This document shows positions 25,776-33,351 of a stretch of DNA of 64,000 bases, in pieces. The position numbers and the translations under genes are program-made. Position 1 is the first letter of the stretch; each line of letters starts with the position of its first letter. Under the pieces are notes generated by a model. The model saw nothing but the letters and a program-made list of their open reading frames with translations, searched no databases and had not been told where the DNA came from. This DNA is from Halopseudomonas salina (GTDB taxonomy: Bacteria > Pseudomonadota > Gammaproteobacteria > Pseudomonadales > Pseudomonadaceae), in contig NZ_VTTI01000001.1 in NCBI RefSeq assembly GCF_008641105.1, positions 393,750-457,749 of the forward strand. Direction: 5' to 3'.

Positions 25776-26555
25776 TCACTCGGGTATCACAAAACCGTAA
25801 TGGAGCATGCTGGCATGGGCCTGATCAGTGGCCATGAAGTCGGCAAACGCCCACACTTCCGGCTTTTTAGCACCACGCCGGGTGACTACATAGCCCTGGG
25901 TCAGCGGCTGGTGCAGGGTGTCGTCGATAAGGTAATAGCCGTACTTTTCCAGCTCTGGAAACCTGGCCAGCGACAATGCAATGATGCCGACTTCGGCGGC
26001 GCCGGACTGGGTCATCTGCGCGGCATGGGCAATATTCTCGGCAAATACCAGCTTGCCCTGCACCGCCTCCCAAATACCTGCTGATTGCATCGCTTCCCGG
26101 GCGCGCAAACCGTAGGGAGCGTGGGCCGGCTGTGCGATGGCAATCCGCTTGATGGCATCAGAGGTAAGGTCTGCCAGGGTCAGACCGGCGGCATCCAGCG
26201 TATTGCTCCAGAGCACGATACGGCCGATTGCATAAACAGCCGGTTCCGTCGCCGCCATCCCCTTTTCCTCAAGCTTATGCGCAAAGGCAATGTCGGCAGA
26301 AAAAAACATATCGTAGGGTGCGCCGTTGATGATCTGCGTGGTCATCTTGCCTGATGAGCCATAGATCACCTCGATACGGGCATCGGCATGGGCCTGGTGG
26401 TACAGCTCGATAATGTCGTCCAGCGCGTAACGCAGATCGGAGGCGGCAGCGATGCGCACAACTTCACTGGCCTGTACTGACGGAATCAACAGCAAAAACA
26501 GTAGGGCGCCGAGTAGCCGGAGGGGTGGGGCGTAAAAACGATCGAACAACGGCAT
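25776..26555 (-). CDS. modA: Molybdate-binding periplasmic protein ModA
   Basis: A 259-residue binding protein with a cleavable signal peptide (LRLLGALLFLLLIPSVQA then SEVVRIAAAS). The mature N terminus AAASDLRYALDDI and the SGKMTTQIINGAPYDMFFSAD motif are typical of ModA and provide oxyanion-binding serines. The start at 26555 is preceded by GGAGAG; the longer open frame is unrelated upstream sequence. It is first gene of modABC. I saw no convincing ModE site or molybdenum-cofactor riboswitch in the 147 bases upstream. Confidence 0.95.
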   Translation of the reverse strand: MPLFDRFYAPPLRLLGALLFLLLIPSVQASEVVRIAAASDLRYALDDIIELYHQAHADARIEVIYGSSGKMTTQIINGAPYDMFFSADIAFAHKLEEKGMAATEPAVYAIGRIVLWSNTLDAAGLTLADLTSDAIKRIAIAQPAHAPYGLRAREAMQSAGIWEAVQGKLVFAENIAHAAQMTQSGAAEVGIIALSLARFPELEKYGYYLIDDTLHQPLTQGYVVTRRGAKKPEVWAFADFMATDQAHASMLHYGFVIPE

Positions 26556-26702
26556 TGTCTCTCCAGCCTGATTGCCAGCCTCTTCACCAGACAATGATCC
26601 TGGATTGTGGTGCCTGACGGTTGACTGGAGACTATACCAGCCAGGCTGCAGGATACCGATAGGCGGCAATCTCGCGCAGGCGCTGCTGATTTACCGCGCA
26701 GC

Positions 26703-28448
26703 TCAGGCCTGCTCTGGCTCGGCGACAGCACGCTTCTGGTTACCCAGCGTATTGAACGCGATATGCGTACTGGGAAACACTTCACCCACCTGTTCATTGA
26801 TCCAGTCCGTCTCGCCCAGGTGGTCCATTACCGGGCCTTTGACCTCGGCCAGATGGAGATGAATGTCTCTCTCGGCCAGACCCTCGGTGAGTTCGCTGAG
26901 CATGTCCAACCCGGTACTGTCGATGTGGTTCACCGCGGACAGAATAAGCAGCACTTCGCGGGTATCGGGATAATCACGCAGGGCCCGATAAAGAGCGTGC
27001 TCGATCGCCTTGGTGTTGGCAAAGAAGATGTTTTCATCAATCCGCAGGGCCAGCAGATGGGGCTCTATTTCCACCAGGTGGCGCTTGGTATTACGAAAGT
27101 CCTGGGTGCCCGGTACACGCCCGACGACCGCAATGTGCGGCCGGCTACCCCGCCACAGCTGCGCGGCAATCGACAGACAGATTCCCAGTGCGATGCCGCC
27201 CTCGATTCCCAGCAACAGCACCCCGGCGGCCGTACTGAACAGGGTCAGGCCCTCGGCACGGTCGTAGCGCCAGGCCCGTCGCAGACTGGCCACATCAATC
27301 AACGGGGTGACGGCCACAAGAATGACAACCGCCAGTATCACCAGGGGCAGATGCGCAAACAAAGGGGCAATCGTCAGCAGAATAAGGCCAATTATCGTCA
27401 TGGCAATGACGCCTGCCAACGGCGTGTTGGCCCCTGCCTCGATATTCACCACAGAACGGGAAAAGCCACCCGCGACAGCAAAGCCGCCGGTCAGGCCCGC
27501 ACCCAGGTTGGCGGCGCCCAGTGCCAGCAACTCCCGATCAGCATCAATGCTCTGGCGCTTGCGCCGGGCCAGGGACTGGGCGATTGCCACACTCTCGACA
27601 AAGGTGACCAGGCTGATCAGCGCTGCGGGCAACAGCAGTGCTCGTATATCTGAAAACTCCGGCGTAGCCCAGAAAAAGGCAGGCAGCCCCGCAGGCAGAA
27701 AGCCCACTACCGGCACGCCCCGCGCGGCCAGATCACCGCTCACGGTAACCAGCAGCGCGGCAATCACCAGGACGATGGGGGCCAGACGAGCAAGCAGGGT
27801 CGCGGCTACCGGTGGCAGGCCCAGACCGCGCAGGTGCCTGGCCAGCATGCTGCGGGCATACATCAGCCACGCCAGGGAAACGAGGCCAATCCCGAGCACC
27901 AGGGAGTTCGCCAGGGTCCAGCTATCGAGCAGTTGCTGCGGACCGGACGGCAGGGCGGGCACACCCAGCAGGTGCGGCAACTGGCTGATGGCAATAAGAA
28001 TAGCCGCGCCACTGATAAACCCGCTGATCACCGGATGGCTGAGAAAGTTGGCCAGAAAGCCCAGACGTAACAAACCCACTGCAAACAACATGACACCCGA
28101 CAGCAGCGCCAGCCATATCGCCATTTGCAGATAGGCACCGCTGCCTATGGACGCCAGGGGCGCCAGCAGGGTCGCGGTCATCAGCCCGGTTACCGCCACA
28201 GGGCCCACCGAGAGACTCATGCTGCTGCCAAACAGCGCATAGGCCAGAAGCGGCAGCAGGCTGGCATAGAGGCCAATCTGGACGGGCAGACCAGCGAGCA
28301 TCGCGTAGGCCATGCTCTGGGGAATGATCATCACGCTGACCACCAGGCCAGCGGTCAGATCGCCACTGAGCCAGGCCAGACGGTAGTGGCGTAACCAGCC
28401 CAGCAGGCCGGAATCACCCGGTGGCTGAAGCCGCGGATTATCGCTCAT
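26703..28448 (-). CDS. SulP-family anion transporter with STAS domain
   Basis: A 581-residue transporter with the SLC26/SulP core of 10-14 helices. Motifs include MIIPQSMAYAMLAGLPVQIGL near residue 43, PLLAYALFGSSMSLSVGPVA near residue 70 and GFAVAGGFSRSVVNIEAGA near residue 310. The last 120 residues are a cytoplasmic STAS domain (LRIDENIFFANTKAIE, LILSAVNHIDSTGLDMLSEL). SulP proteins carry sulfate, bicarbonate or related anions. Its start overlaps the upstream YeeE-type gene by 4 bases, placing it in the persulfide-regulator operon and making a sulfur oxyanion the most likely substrate. Confidence 0.93.
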   Translation of the reverse strand: MSDNPRLQPPGDSGLLGWLRHYRLAWLSGDLTAGLVVSVMIIPQSMAYAMLAGLPVQIGLYASLLPLLAYALFGSSMSLSVGPVAVTGLMTATLLAPLASIGSGAYLQMAIWLALLSGVMLFAVGLLRLGFLANFLSHPVISGFISGAAILIAISQLPHLLGVPALPSGPQQLLDSWTLANSLVLGIGLVSLAWLMYARSMLARHLRGLGLPPVAATLLARLAPIVLVIAALLVTVSGDLAARGVPVVGFLPAGLPAFFWATPEFSDIRALLLPAALISLVTFVESVAIAQSLARRKRQSIDADRELLALGAANLGAGLTGGFAVAGGFSRSVVNIEAGANTPLAGVIAMTIIGLILLTIAPLFAHLPLVILAVVILVAVTPLIDVASLRRAWRYDRAEGLTLFSTAAGVLLLGIEGGIALGICLSIAAQLWRGSRPHIAVVGRVPGTQDFRNTKRHLVEIEPHLLALRIDENIFFANTKAIEHALYRALRDYPDTREVLLILSAVNHIDSTGLDMLSELTEGLAERDIHLHLAEVKGPVMDHLGETDWINEQVGEVFPSTHIAFNTLGNQKRAVAEPEQA

Positions 28449-28864
28449 GCACTCACGCGGCGGTCATACACCTGGAACGCGAGCATGCCCGCCAACATGG
28501 CCAGCACGAACAGCAACGCCTGGGGCATCCCGGCGCCGACTGCAACAATGGCCGGCCCAGGACAGAAACCCGCAACGCCCCACCCTGCGCCGAACAGCAG
28601 ACTGCCAAGGATCAGGCGTGGGTCAATTTTCTGCTTGCCGGGGAGTGTCACTGGCTCGCCCCTCAGACTGCGACCCGAGCGCTGCACCCACTGCATAGGC
28701 AGAAAAGCCGCACCAATCGCGCCGATCATGACCAGTGCCAGAGAGGGATCCCATTGACCGAACAGGTCGAGAAATCCGAGCACCTTCGCTGGATTGGCCA
28801 TGCCCGAAATAACCAGCCCCAGGCCGAATACCAGGCCAGCCAGTAACGCGGTCAGAATGCGCAT
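28445..28864 (-). CDS. YeeE/YedE-type membrane protein, second half (DUF6691-like)
   Basis: A 139-residue membrane protein starting MRILTALLAGLVFGLG; a GTG five codons earlier lies before the ribosome-binding site GGGGG and is disfavoured. Four helices; GLGLVISGMANPAKVLGFLD is the family motif. With the preceding gene it makes up the two-part YeeE/YedE (PmpAB-like) transporter, which moves thiosulfate or other reduced sulfur. It lies two bases after its partner and overlaps sulP. Confidence 0.88.
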   Translation of the reverse strand: MRILTALLAGLVFGLGLVISGMANPAKVLGFLDLFGQWDPSLALVMIGAIGAAFLPMQWVQRSGRSLRGEPVTLPGKQKIDPRLILGSLLFGAGWGVAGFCPGPAIVAVGAGMPQALLFVLAMLAGMLAFQVYDRRVSA

Positions 28865-28866
28865 GT

Positions 28867-29301
28867 TCAGATCCCCCACAGGTGCCGAAGCACGAAGACG
28901 GTAACAAACCCGCTACCCATGAAGCACAGCGTTGCCACCAGAGAACGCGGGGATAACCGGGCCAGGCCACATACGCCATGTCCACTGGTACACCCCGAAC
29001 CCAGCCGCGAACCGAATCCCACCAGCAGCCCGGCAATCACCAAGGCCACCGGCCCCGCCTCAATCTGAATCTGCGGGCGGTGCACAAAAACCCAGTACAG
29101 CACAGGGGCGATCAGCAACCCGGCCACAAAGGCTGCCCGCTCGCCACTGCCGGGCATCAGCGGCCCCAACAGGCCACCTACCAATCCGCTGATACCGGCG
29201 ATTCTGCCATTGAGCAAAATCAGCATACTGGCAGACAAGCCAATCAGAACACCACCGAGCAAAGCGCTCCAGGGGGTGAAGTTTACCCAGTCAATGCTCA
29301 T
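28867..29301 (-). CDS. YeeE/YedE-type membrane protein, first half
   Basis: A 144-residue membrane protein with four helices. GVLIGLSASMLILLNGRIAG and GFGSRLGSGCTSGHGVCGLA are the hallmarks, including the cysteine in SGCTSGHG known to matter for thiosulfate movement in YeeE. It overlaps the ArsR-type regulator gene by 4 bases. Genes of this pair with a BigR/SqrR regulator are a known arrangement for handling sulfide and persulfide stress. Confidence 0.9.
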   Translation of the reverse strand: MSIDWVNFTPWSALLGGVLIGLSASMLILLNGRIAGISGLVGGLLGPLMPGSGERAAFVAGLLIAPVLYWVFVHRPQIQIEAGPVALVIAGLLVGFGSRLGSGCTSGHGVCGLARLSPRSLVATLCFMGSGFVTVFVLRHLWGI

Positions 29302-29624
29302 TCGGCCTCCTCACTGCAATACAGTTGATACAAGGTGGTGATCACCGCCAATGCTTCGGGACTGGCAATACGATAGTAGACCTGCTTGCCGTCACGTCGC
29401 GTTGCCACCATGTTTTCCCGGCGCAGGACGCCAAGCTGCTGGGACAGGGTCGGCTGGACGATACCCAGAATTGCTTCCAATTGGCCTACATTGCGCTCGC
29501 CCTCGACCAATTGGCAGAGCAGCATCAAGCGGTCACGGTTGCTTAGTGCCTTGAGCAGGGCCTGGGCCTTGTCAGCAGCACCGTGCATGCGTTGCAGATC
29601 AGGTGTTTCGGTGGTGTGTTGCAT
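29298..29624 (-). CDS. ArsR-family regulator of BigR/SqrR type
   Basis: A 108-residue winged-helix repressor. The fold elements ALSNRDRLMLLCQLVEGERN, VGQLEAILGIVQPTLSQQLG (recognition helix) and TRRDGKQVYYRIAS are typical. Cysteines C37 (LLCQLVEGE) and C103 (LYC near the end) match the two cysteines used by BigR/SqrR to sense persulfide through a tetrasulfide bond. It is first in the operon with YeeE-type genes and sulP and probably represses it. Confidence 0.9.
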   Translation of the reverse strand: MQHTTETPDLQRMHGAADKAQALLKALSNRDRLMLLCQLVEGERNVGQLEAILGIVQPTLSQQLGVLRRENMVATRRDGKQVYYRIASPEALAVITTLYQLYCSEEAE

Positions 29625-29650
29625 TGGGTCGTCCGTCTTGCGCTGAGCTG

Positions 29651-29690
29651 ATCACAATATATATAAAAATATAATGTTTCAAGTTTGCCA
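29651..29690 (-). promoter_or_regulatory. Promoter and AT-rich operator of the persulfide-regulator operon
   Basis: On the minus strand TTGAAA, 17 bases, then TATTGT make a sigma70-like promoter. The spacer is almost pure A/T and holds a TATATA...ATATA imperfect palindrome (29658-29673 on the plus strand), the type of site BigR-like repressors bind. It stands out in this GC-rich sequence. Repressor binding over the -35/-10 spacer would block transcription. Confidence 0.6.
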
Positions 29691-29726
29691 GCCTGGTAAT
29701 TCTGGTGTTGGCGCGTTAGATGACGC

Positions 29727-29743
29727 CTTAAGTTTCTCTTAAG
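29727..29743 (+). promoter_or_regulatory. PmrA-box-like direct repeat upstream of methyltransferase gene
   Basis: CTTAAG, five bases, CTTAAG: an exact match to the two-half-site direct repeat bound by PmrA-type response regulators. It lies 46 bases before the methyltransferase start. A second copy occurs at 31133, and a PmrA/QseB-like regulator is encoded 5.7 kb downstream in the same block. Confidence 0.6.
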
Positions 29744-29788
29744 GTACACCTGCGAGCATCAGGCCTTCTATTCCGTGGGAAGTCTGAC

Positions 29789-30487
29789 ATGCAAACCCCT
29801 ATTTCGTTACCTTTCGCTGACAAATACGACAAGCAACATGCCCAGGACTACTGGCAGAAACATCGCCGCGGCCTGGCCCGTAAACTGTCCAACTGGCGTG
29901 ACCAGCAAATTGCACGCTGGGCATTGGAGCAAGCCTGCCAACCGCAACAGGTACTGGATCTCCCCTGCGGTGCCGGTCGTTTCTGGCCGACGCTGCTGGC
30001 CAACGAAACCCGCTCCCTGATAGCCGCGGACAATGCAGCGGCAATGCTGGACGTAGCCCAACAGGTGCACTCGCCAGCTACTCTGGCACGCATCCAGCTG
30101 TTGCAGACCTCCGCGTTCGCCATCGACCTGCCTGATAACAGCGTAGACAGCATCTTCTGCATGCGATTGCTGCATCATATCGAACAGAATGATCACCGCT
30201 TGGCGATGTTGAAGGAATGCCGGAGGGTGACGCGCGACAGCCTGATCATTTCGCTCTGGGTAGACGGCAATGTCAAGGCAGAACGCCGTAGGCGCACTGA
30301 AGCCAGGCGAGCAGCAAGAGGCCCCGGCAATAACACCAACCGATTTGTGGCCCGGCGCGACGAGATAGAAAAACTGTTTCTCGAGGCGGGCTTCACCATC
30401 CAGAGCCATAAGGACTTCATTCCAGGCTACGCGATGTGGCGAGTCTACGTACTGCGCAGCGCTGATCGCAGCAAGCCCTTGCCATGA
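29789..30487 (+). CDS. Class I SAM-dependent methyltransferase
   Basis: A 232-residue enzyme of the Methyltransf_11 type. Motif I is VLDLPCGAGRFWPTLL near residue 54, the acidic residue ending strand 2 is in LIAADNAAAML, and DNSVDSIFCMRLLHHIEQND is motif IV with its post-motif helix. The acceptor is unknown. It overlaps the InaA-type gene by 4 bases and has a PmrA-box-like site upstream, suggesting a role in envelope modification, which is inference. Confidence 0.87.
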   Translation: MQTPISLPFADKYDKQHAQDYWQKHRRGLARKLSNWRDQQIARWALEQACQPQQVLDLPCGAGRFWPTLLANETRSLIAADNAAAMLDVAQQVHSPATLARIQLLQTSAFAIDLPDNSVDSIFCMRLLHHIEQNDHRLAMLKECRRVTRDSLIISLWVDGNVKAERRRRTEARRAARGPGNNTNRFVARRDEIEKLFLEAGFTIQSHKDFIPGYAMWRVYVLRSADRSKPLP

Positions 30488-31137
30488 GCTCCTCCTCCCT
30501 GAACAAGTGGCCGATAACCCAGACGCAGTCCTTCGCCTTTTGGTGGGAGGCGCCCGGTCAGTGGGTAGAGCCGCCCAATATCCGACGCGGCGGCTGGAGC
30601 GGGGTGTTGCGCTGCCGGTGGCAGAATCGGGCGGTCTATCTTAAGCGCCAGCATCAGCACTTCTGCCGGGAATGGCTACACCCCCTCGGATGGCCGACCC
30701 TGTGCCGTGAATACCGGAATTTGCTTACCCTGCAAAAACTCGGCATTCATTGTCCTGCGCCGGTCTACTTTGCCAGAGAAGGTGCTGCAGCCGTACTGGT
30801 AGTGGAGGCGCTCGACGGCTTTGTCGCCCTCGACCAATTACATCTCGAAGCCGGGCCGCAACGGGAGCAGCTGGCCCTGAACCTGGGCCGGTGTCTGGGC
30901 CATATGCACAGACACCATCTGCAGCATGGCTGTCTGTACGCCAAGCATATTTTCGTACGACAGAGCGCAGAAGCCTGGCAGATCGCACTGATCGACCTGG
31001 AAAAGATGCGCTGGAGACCCGCAGCAAAAAAGAGCGCCCAGCACGATCTGAATCAGTTGCAGCGCCATCAGTCCCTGCTTGATGCCGGGGACTGGGAAAA
31101 AATGCTGCAGGCCCATCAACAGTCTTTCACCGCTTAA
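30484..31137 (+). CDS. InaA-family lipopolysaccharide-kinase-like protein
   Basis: A 217-residue protein kinase-fold protein (Kdo/WaaP-like). K54 in AVYLKRQ and E76 in LCREYRNLLTL are the likely ATP-lysine and helix-C pair, and D171 in ALIDLEKMRWR fits the metal-binding DFG position. At the catalytic loop, where HRD-type kinases have Asp, this protein reads HGCLYAKHIF with cysteine at 150. The HGCLYxKHIF form recurs in InaA-type proteins as I recall them, so activity may differ from WaaP. The stop lies inside the second PmrA-box-like site. Confidence 0.82.
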   Translation: MSSSSLNKWPITQTQSFAFWWEAPGQWVEPPNIRRGGWSGVLRCRWQNRAVYLKRQHQHFCREWLHPLGWPTLCREYRNLLTLQKLGIHCPAPVYFAREGAAAVLVVEALDGFVALDQLHLEAGPQREQLALNLGRCLGHMHRHHLQHGCLYAKHIFVRQSAEAWQIALIDLEKMRWRPAAKKSAQHDLNQLQRHQSLLDAGDWEKMLQAHQQSFTA

Positions 31138-31149
31138 GCGAATCTTAAG
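31133..31149 (+). promoter_or_regulatory. PmrA-box-like direct repeat upstream of hemolysin-family gene
   Basis: CTTAAG, five bases, CTTAAG, identical in spacing to the site at 29727. It overlaps the stop codon of the InaA-type gene and lies 41 bases before the next start, so it would give the downstream six-gene run its own regulated promoter. Confidence 0.6.
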
Positions 31150-31162
31150 TTTCACCGGGCAA

Positions 31163-31188
31163 GCTTCTCTCCATCACTGGAGAGAAGC
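31163..31188 (+). promoter_or_regulatory. Hairpin sequestering the Shine-Dalgarno of the hemolysin-family gene
   Basis: GCTTCTCTCCA and TGGAGAGAAGC pair perfectly over 11 bp around the 4-base loop TCAC. The descending arm contains GGAGAG at 31179-31184, ideally placed 6 bases before the ATG at 31191. In RNA the ribosome-binding site would be fully paired. There is no U-run, so it is not a normal terminator. Translational control is inferred. Confidence 0.6.
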
Positions 31189-31190
31189 CC

Positions 31191-31877
31191 ATGTCAAACC
31201 CGCTTACCAACACACCGTCACCGCTGGCTACATTCGACAGTCAATACGTTCTGGAACTGAACACCGATCAGCCCGCCACCGGCCTGCAGCGCACTGAGCT
31301 GGAAGCCTTTGTATACCAACGCTTTGCCGACACTTACGGGGCCTGTGTGAGGCAGTACATGCCGCAACTGCTGGGTATCCGACACAGGGGGACATTGCAG
31401 GCCGTCGTCGGCTTGCGACCGGCCACTACCAGCGCGCTTTTTCTGGAGCAGTATCTCGACATGCCTGCCTGCACCCAGATCCGCATTCGCAGTGGCATGC
31501 CCACACAACGCGAGCACATGGTGGAAGTGGGCAACCTGGCTGCCCTGGCACCGGGCGCAGCGCGGGTGCTGATTATCGCCCTGACCCATTACCTGGCCGC
31601 CCAGGGTTACACCTGGGTGGTTTTCACCGGCACTGCCATGCTGTTAAACAGTTTTCAGCGCCTTGCCCTCAGCCCCATTGACCTGGGTGAGGCCAAGCCG
31701 GAACGCCTCGGCGACCGGCAAGCGGAGTGGGGAAGTTATTACGCAACCCGGCCGCGGGTGATGGCAGGGTACATTCCCGAGGGTCTGGTTCAGCTTGAGC
31801 AGCGCGGCGTTTTCCGGCGACTGGGTTACCGCCCGTTGTACGCACACCAGCGGGAGGCCTCCCATGTCAGCGCTTGA
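31191..31877 (+). CDS. Thermostable-hemolysin family protein (PF12261-type)
   Basis: A 228-residue cytoplasmic-looking protein with no signal peptide. Similar to the Vibrio delta-VPH family: LEAFVYQRFADTYGACVRQY, LEQYLDMPACTQIR, HMVEVGNLAALAPGAARVLI and TWVVFTGTAMLLNSFQRLAL are family-like segments. The middle (VEVGNLA...ALTHYLAAQGY) resembles an acyltransferase of the GNAT type more than a pore-forming toxin, so the hemolysin name may mislead. It is the first gene of a tight run and is preceded by a PmrA-box-like site and a hairpin over its ribosome-binding site. Confidence 0.82.
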   Translation: MSNPLTNTPSPLATFDSQYVLELNTDQPATGLQRTELEAFVYQRFADTYGACVRQYMPQLLGIRHRGTLQAVVGLRPATTSALFLEQYLDMPACTQIRIRSGMPTQREHMVEVGNLAALAPGAARVLIIALTHYLAAQGYTWVVFTGTAMLLNSFQRLALSPIDLGEAKPERLGDRQAEWGSYYATRPRVMAGYIPEGLVQLEQRGVFRRLGYRPLYAHQREASHVSA

Positions 31878-33351
31878 GAATTTCTGGCTGACGCTGGCCA
31901 AGCATGCCGAGAACAGGCAGGACCAGGTTGCCCTTGCCGGTGACCAGGACCAATGCACCTACGGTCAACTGCCCGCAGCCATAAACGCCAGAAGCAGGGC
32001 GCTCGAAGCCAGCGGTTGCCGCAGGGTTGCCCTGTCCATGGCGAACGGTAGCGACTGGCTGCTATGGGATCTGGCTTTGCTGCGCAGCAATCTTGTCTGC
32101 ATACCCGTGCCGCCGTTTTTCAGTGCCGAGCAGGTTTGCCATCTACTCGACAGCGCCACCGTGGATGCCGTTATCGGCGAGTTGCCGGGTGACGTAAATA
32201 TAACGCCGCGGGGCTTCAGCCGGACGAGTCTGGGCTGGCAACGCCTGATGCCCGAGAAGCAGGAAGCCGCAGCAGTCGCGCTTCCCGAAAATACCTGCAA
32301 GATCACTTTTACCTCCGGCACCACCGGCCAGCCAAAAGGCGTGTGCCTGGCGGCGGAGGCCCTGATGACAGTCGCGTCAAGCCTGCAGACAGCCTGCTCC
32401 GAGGTCAGGCCCGAACGCCACCTGGTGCTTCTGCCTCTGGGTGTGCTCCTGGACAACATCGGTGTCTACGCTGCGCTGTTGGCGGGCGCCTGTATTCATC
32501 TGCCCGAACACACTGGCGTGAGCAATAACATGCTGGATATTCAGCTCCTCATGCAGGCGTTACATCAGGCCCGGCCCCATACGCTGATACTGGTTCCGCA
32601 ACTGCTGCAGGGGCTCCTGCAGGCGGCCGATGCCGGCTTGCTAGCGCCGGACAGCTTACGATTTATCGCCGTTGGCGGTGGCCGCGTAGCGCCTGCCCTG
32701 CTCGAACGGGCCGCGCAGTTGCAGTGGCCAGTCTACGAGGGCTACGGCCTGTCCGAGTGCGCTTCGGTGGTCTGTCTTAACCGACCGACTCGGCACCGCG
32801 CGGGGACCGTGGGGCAGGCTCTGCCCCATGTGCAGATCAGCATTGCCGAAGATGGCGAAATTCTGGTGCATGGCAACTGTCCGCTTGGGTATCTGGGTAG
32901 CGCCATACGCGCTCCCGGGCCATGGCCTACCGGAGACATCGGGCACATGGACGAAGGGTACCTGACCATCCTCGGGCGCAAGAAGAACCAGTTCATCACT
33001 GCCTTCGGTCGCAACGTCAATCCGGAATGGGTCGAGGCCGAGTTGACTGCTGAACCGGCCATCGCCCAGGCCTTTGTGCATGGCGAAGCCTTGCCTTGCA
33101 ATCTCGCCCTGATCGTACCGCGCCATGAACAGGTCACCAGCGTCCAGATCGCAGAAGCCGTGGCCCTGGCCAATGCCGGGCTGCCCGGCTACGCACGGGT
33201 CCATCACTGGCTGGTCATCGCCCAGCCATTCACCAGCACCGACGGCCTCCTGACCAGCAATGGTCGGCTCCGCCGTGCTGCCATTTTCCAGCATTACCGT
33301 CAGGCTCTTCAGGGCCTGCTACCCCAGGAGTTAGCCCATGCGTTTTTTTGA
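31864..33351 (+). CDS. AMP-binding (acyl/aryl-CoA ligase-type) enzyme
   Basis: A 495-residue ANL-superfamily enzyme. The start MSALENFWLTLA has GGAGG upstream and overlaps the preceding gene by 14 bases. Motifs: FTSGTTGQPKGV (P-loop) near residue 152, YGLSECASVV near residue 298, TGDIGHMDEGYLTILGR near residue 358. At the C terminus the usual catalytic lysine motif GKxxR reads NGRLRR, with R468 in place of lysine. Acyl adenylation should still be possible; thioester formation may differ. It overlaps the next gene by 14 bases. Confidence 0.9.
   Translation: MSALENFWLTLAKHAENRQDQVALAGDQDQCTYGQLPAAINARSRALEASGCRRVALSMANGSDWLLWDLALLRSNLVCIPVPPFFSAEQVCHLLDSATVDAVIGELPGDVNITPRGFSRTSLGWQRLMPEKQEAAAVALPENTCKITFTSGTTGQPKGVCLAAEALMTVASSLQTACSEVRPERHLVLLPLGVLLDNIGVYAALLAGACIHLPEHTGVSNNMLDIQLLMQALHQARPHTLILVPQLLQGLLQAADAGLLAPDSLRFIAVGGGRVAPALLERAAQLQWPVYEGYGLSECASVVCLNRPTRHRAGTVGQALPHVQISIAEDGEILVHGNCPLGYLGSAIRAPGPWPTGDIGHMDEGYLTILGRKKNQFITAFGRNVNPEWVEAELTAEPAIAQAFVHGEALPCNLALIVPRHEQVTSVQIAEAVALANAGLPGYARVHHWLVIAQPFTSTDGLLTSNGRLRRAAIFQHYRQALQGLLPQELAHAFF

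Noticed and set aside
26556..26702. ModE operator or molybdenum-cofactor riboswitch ahead of modA
   Set aside because: No TATAT-type ModE inverted repeat and no recognisable riboswitch helices were seen.
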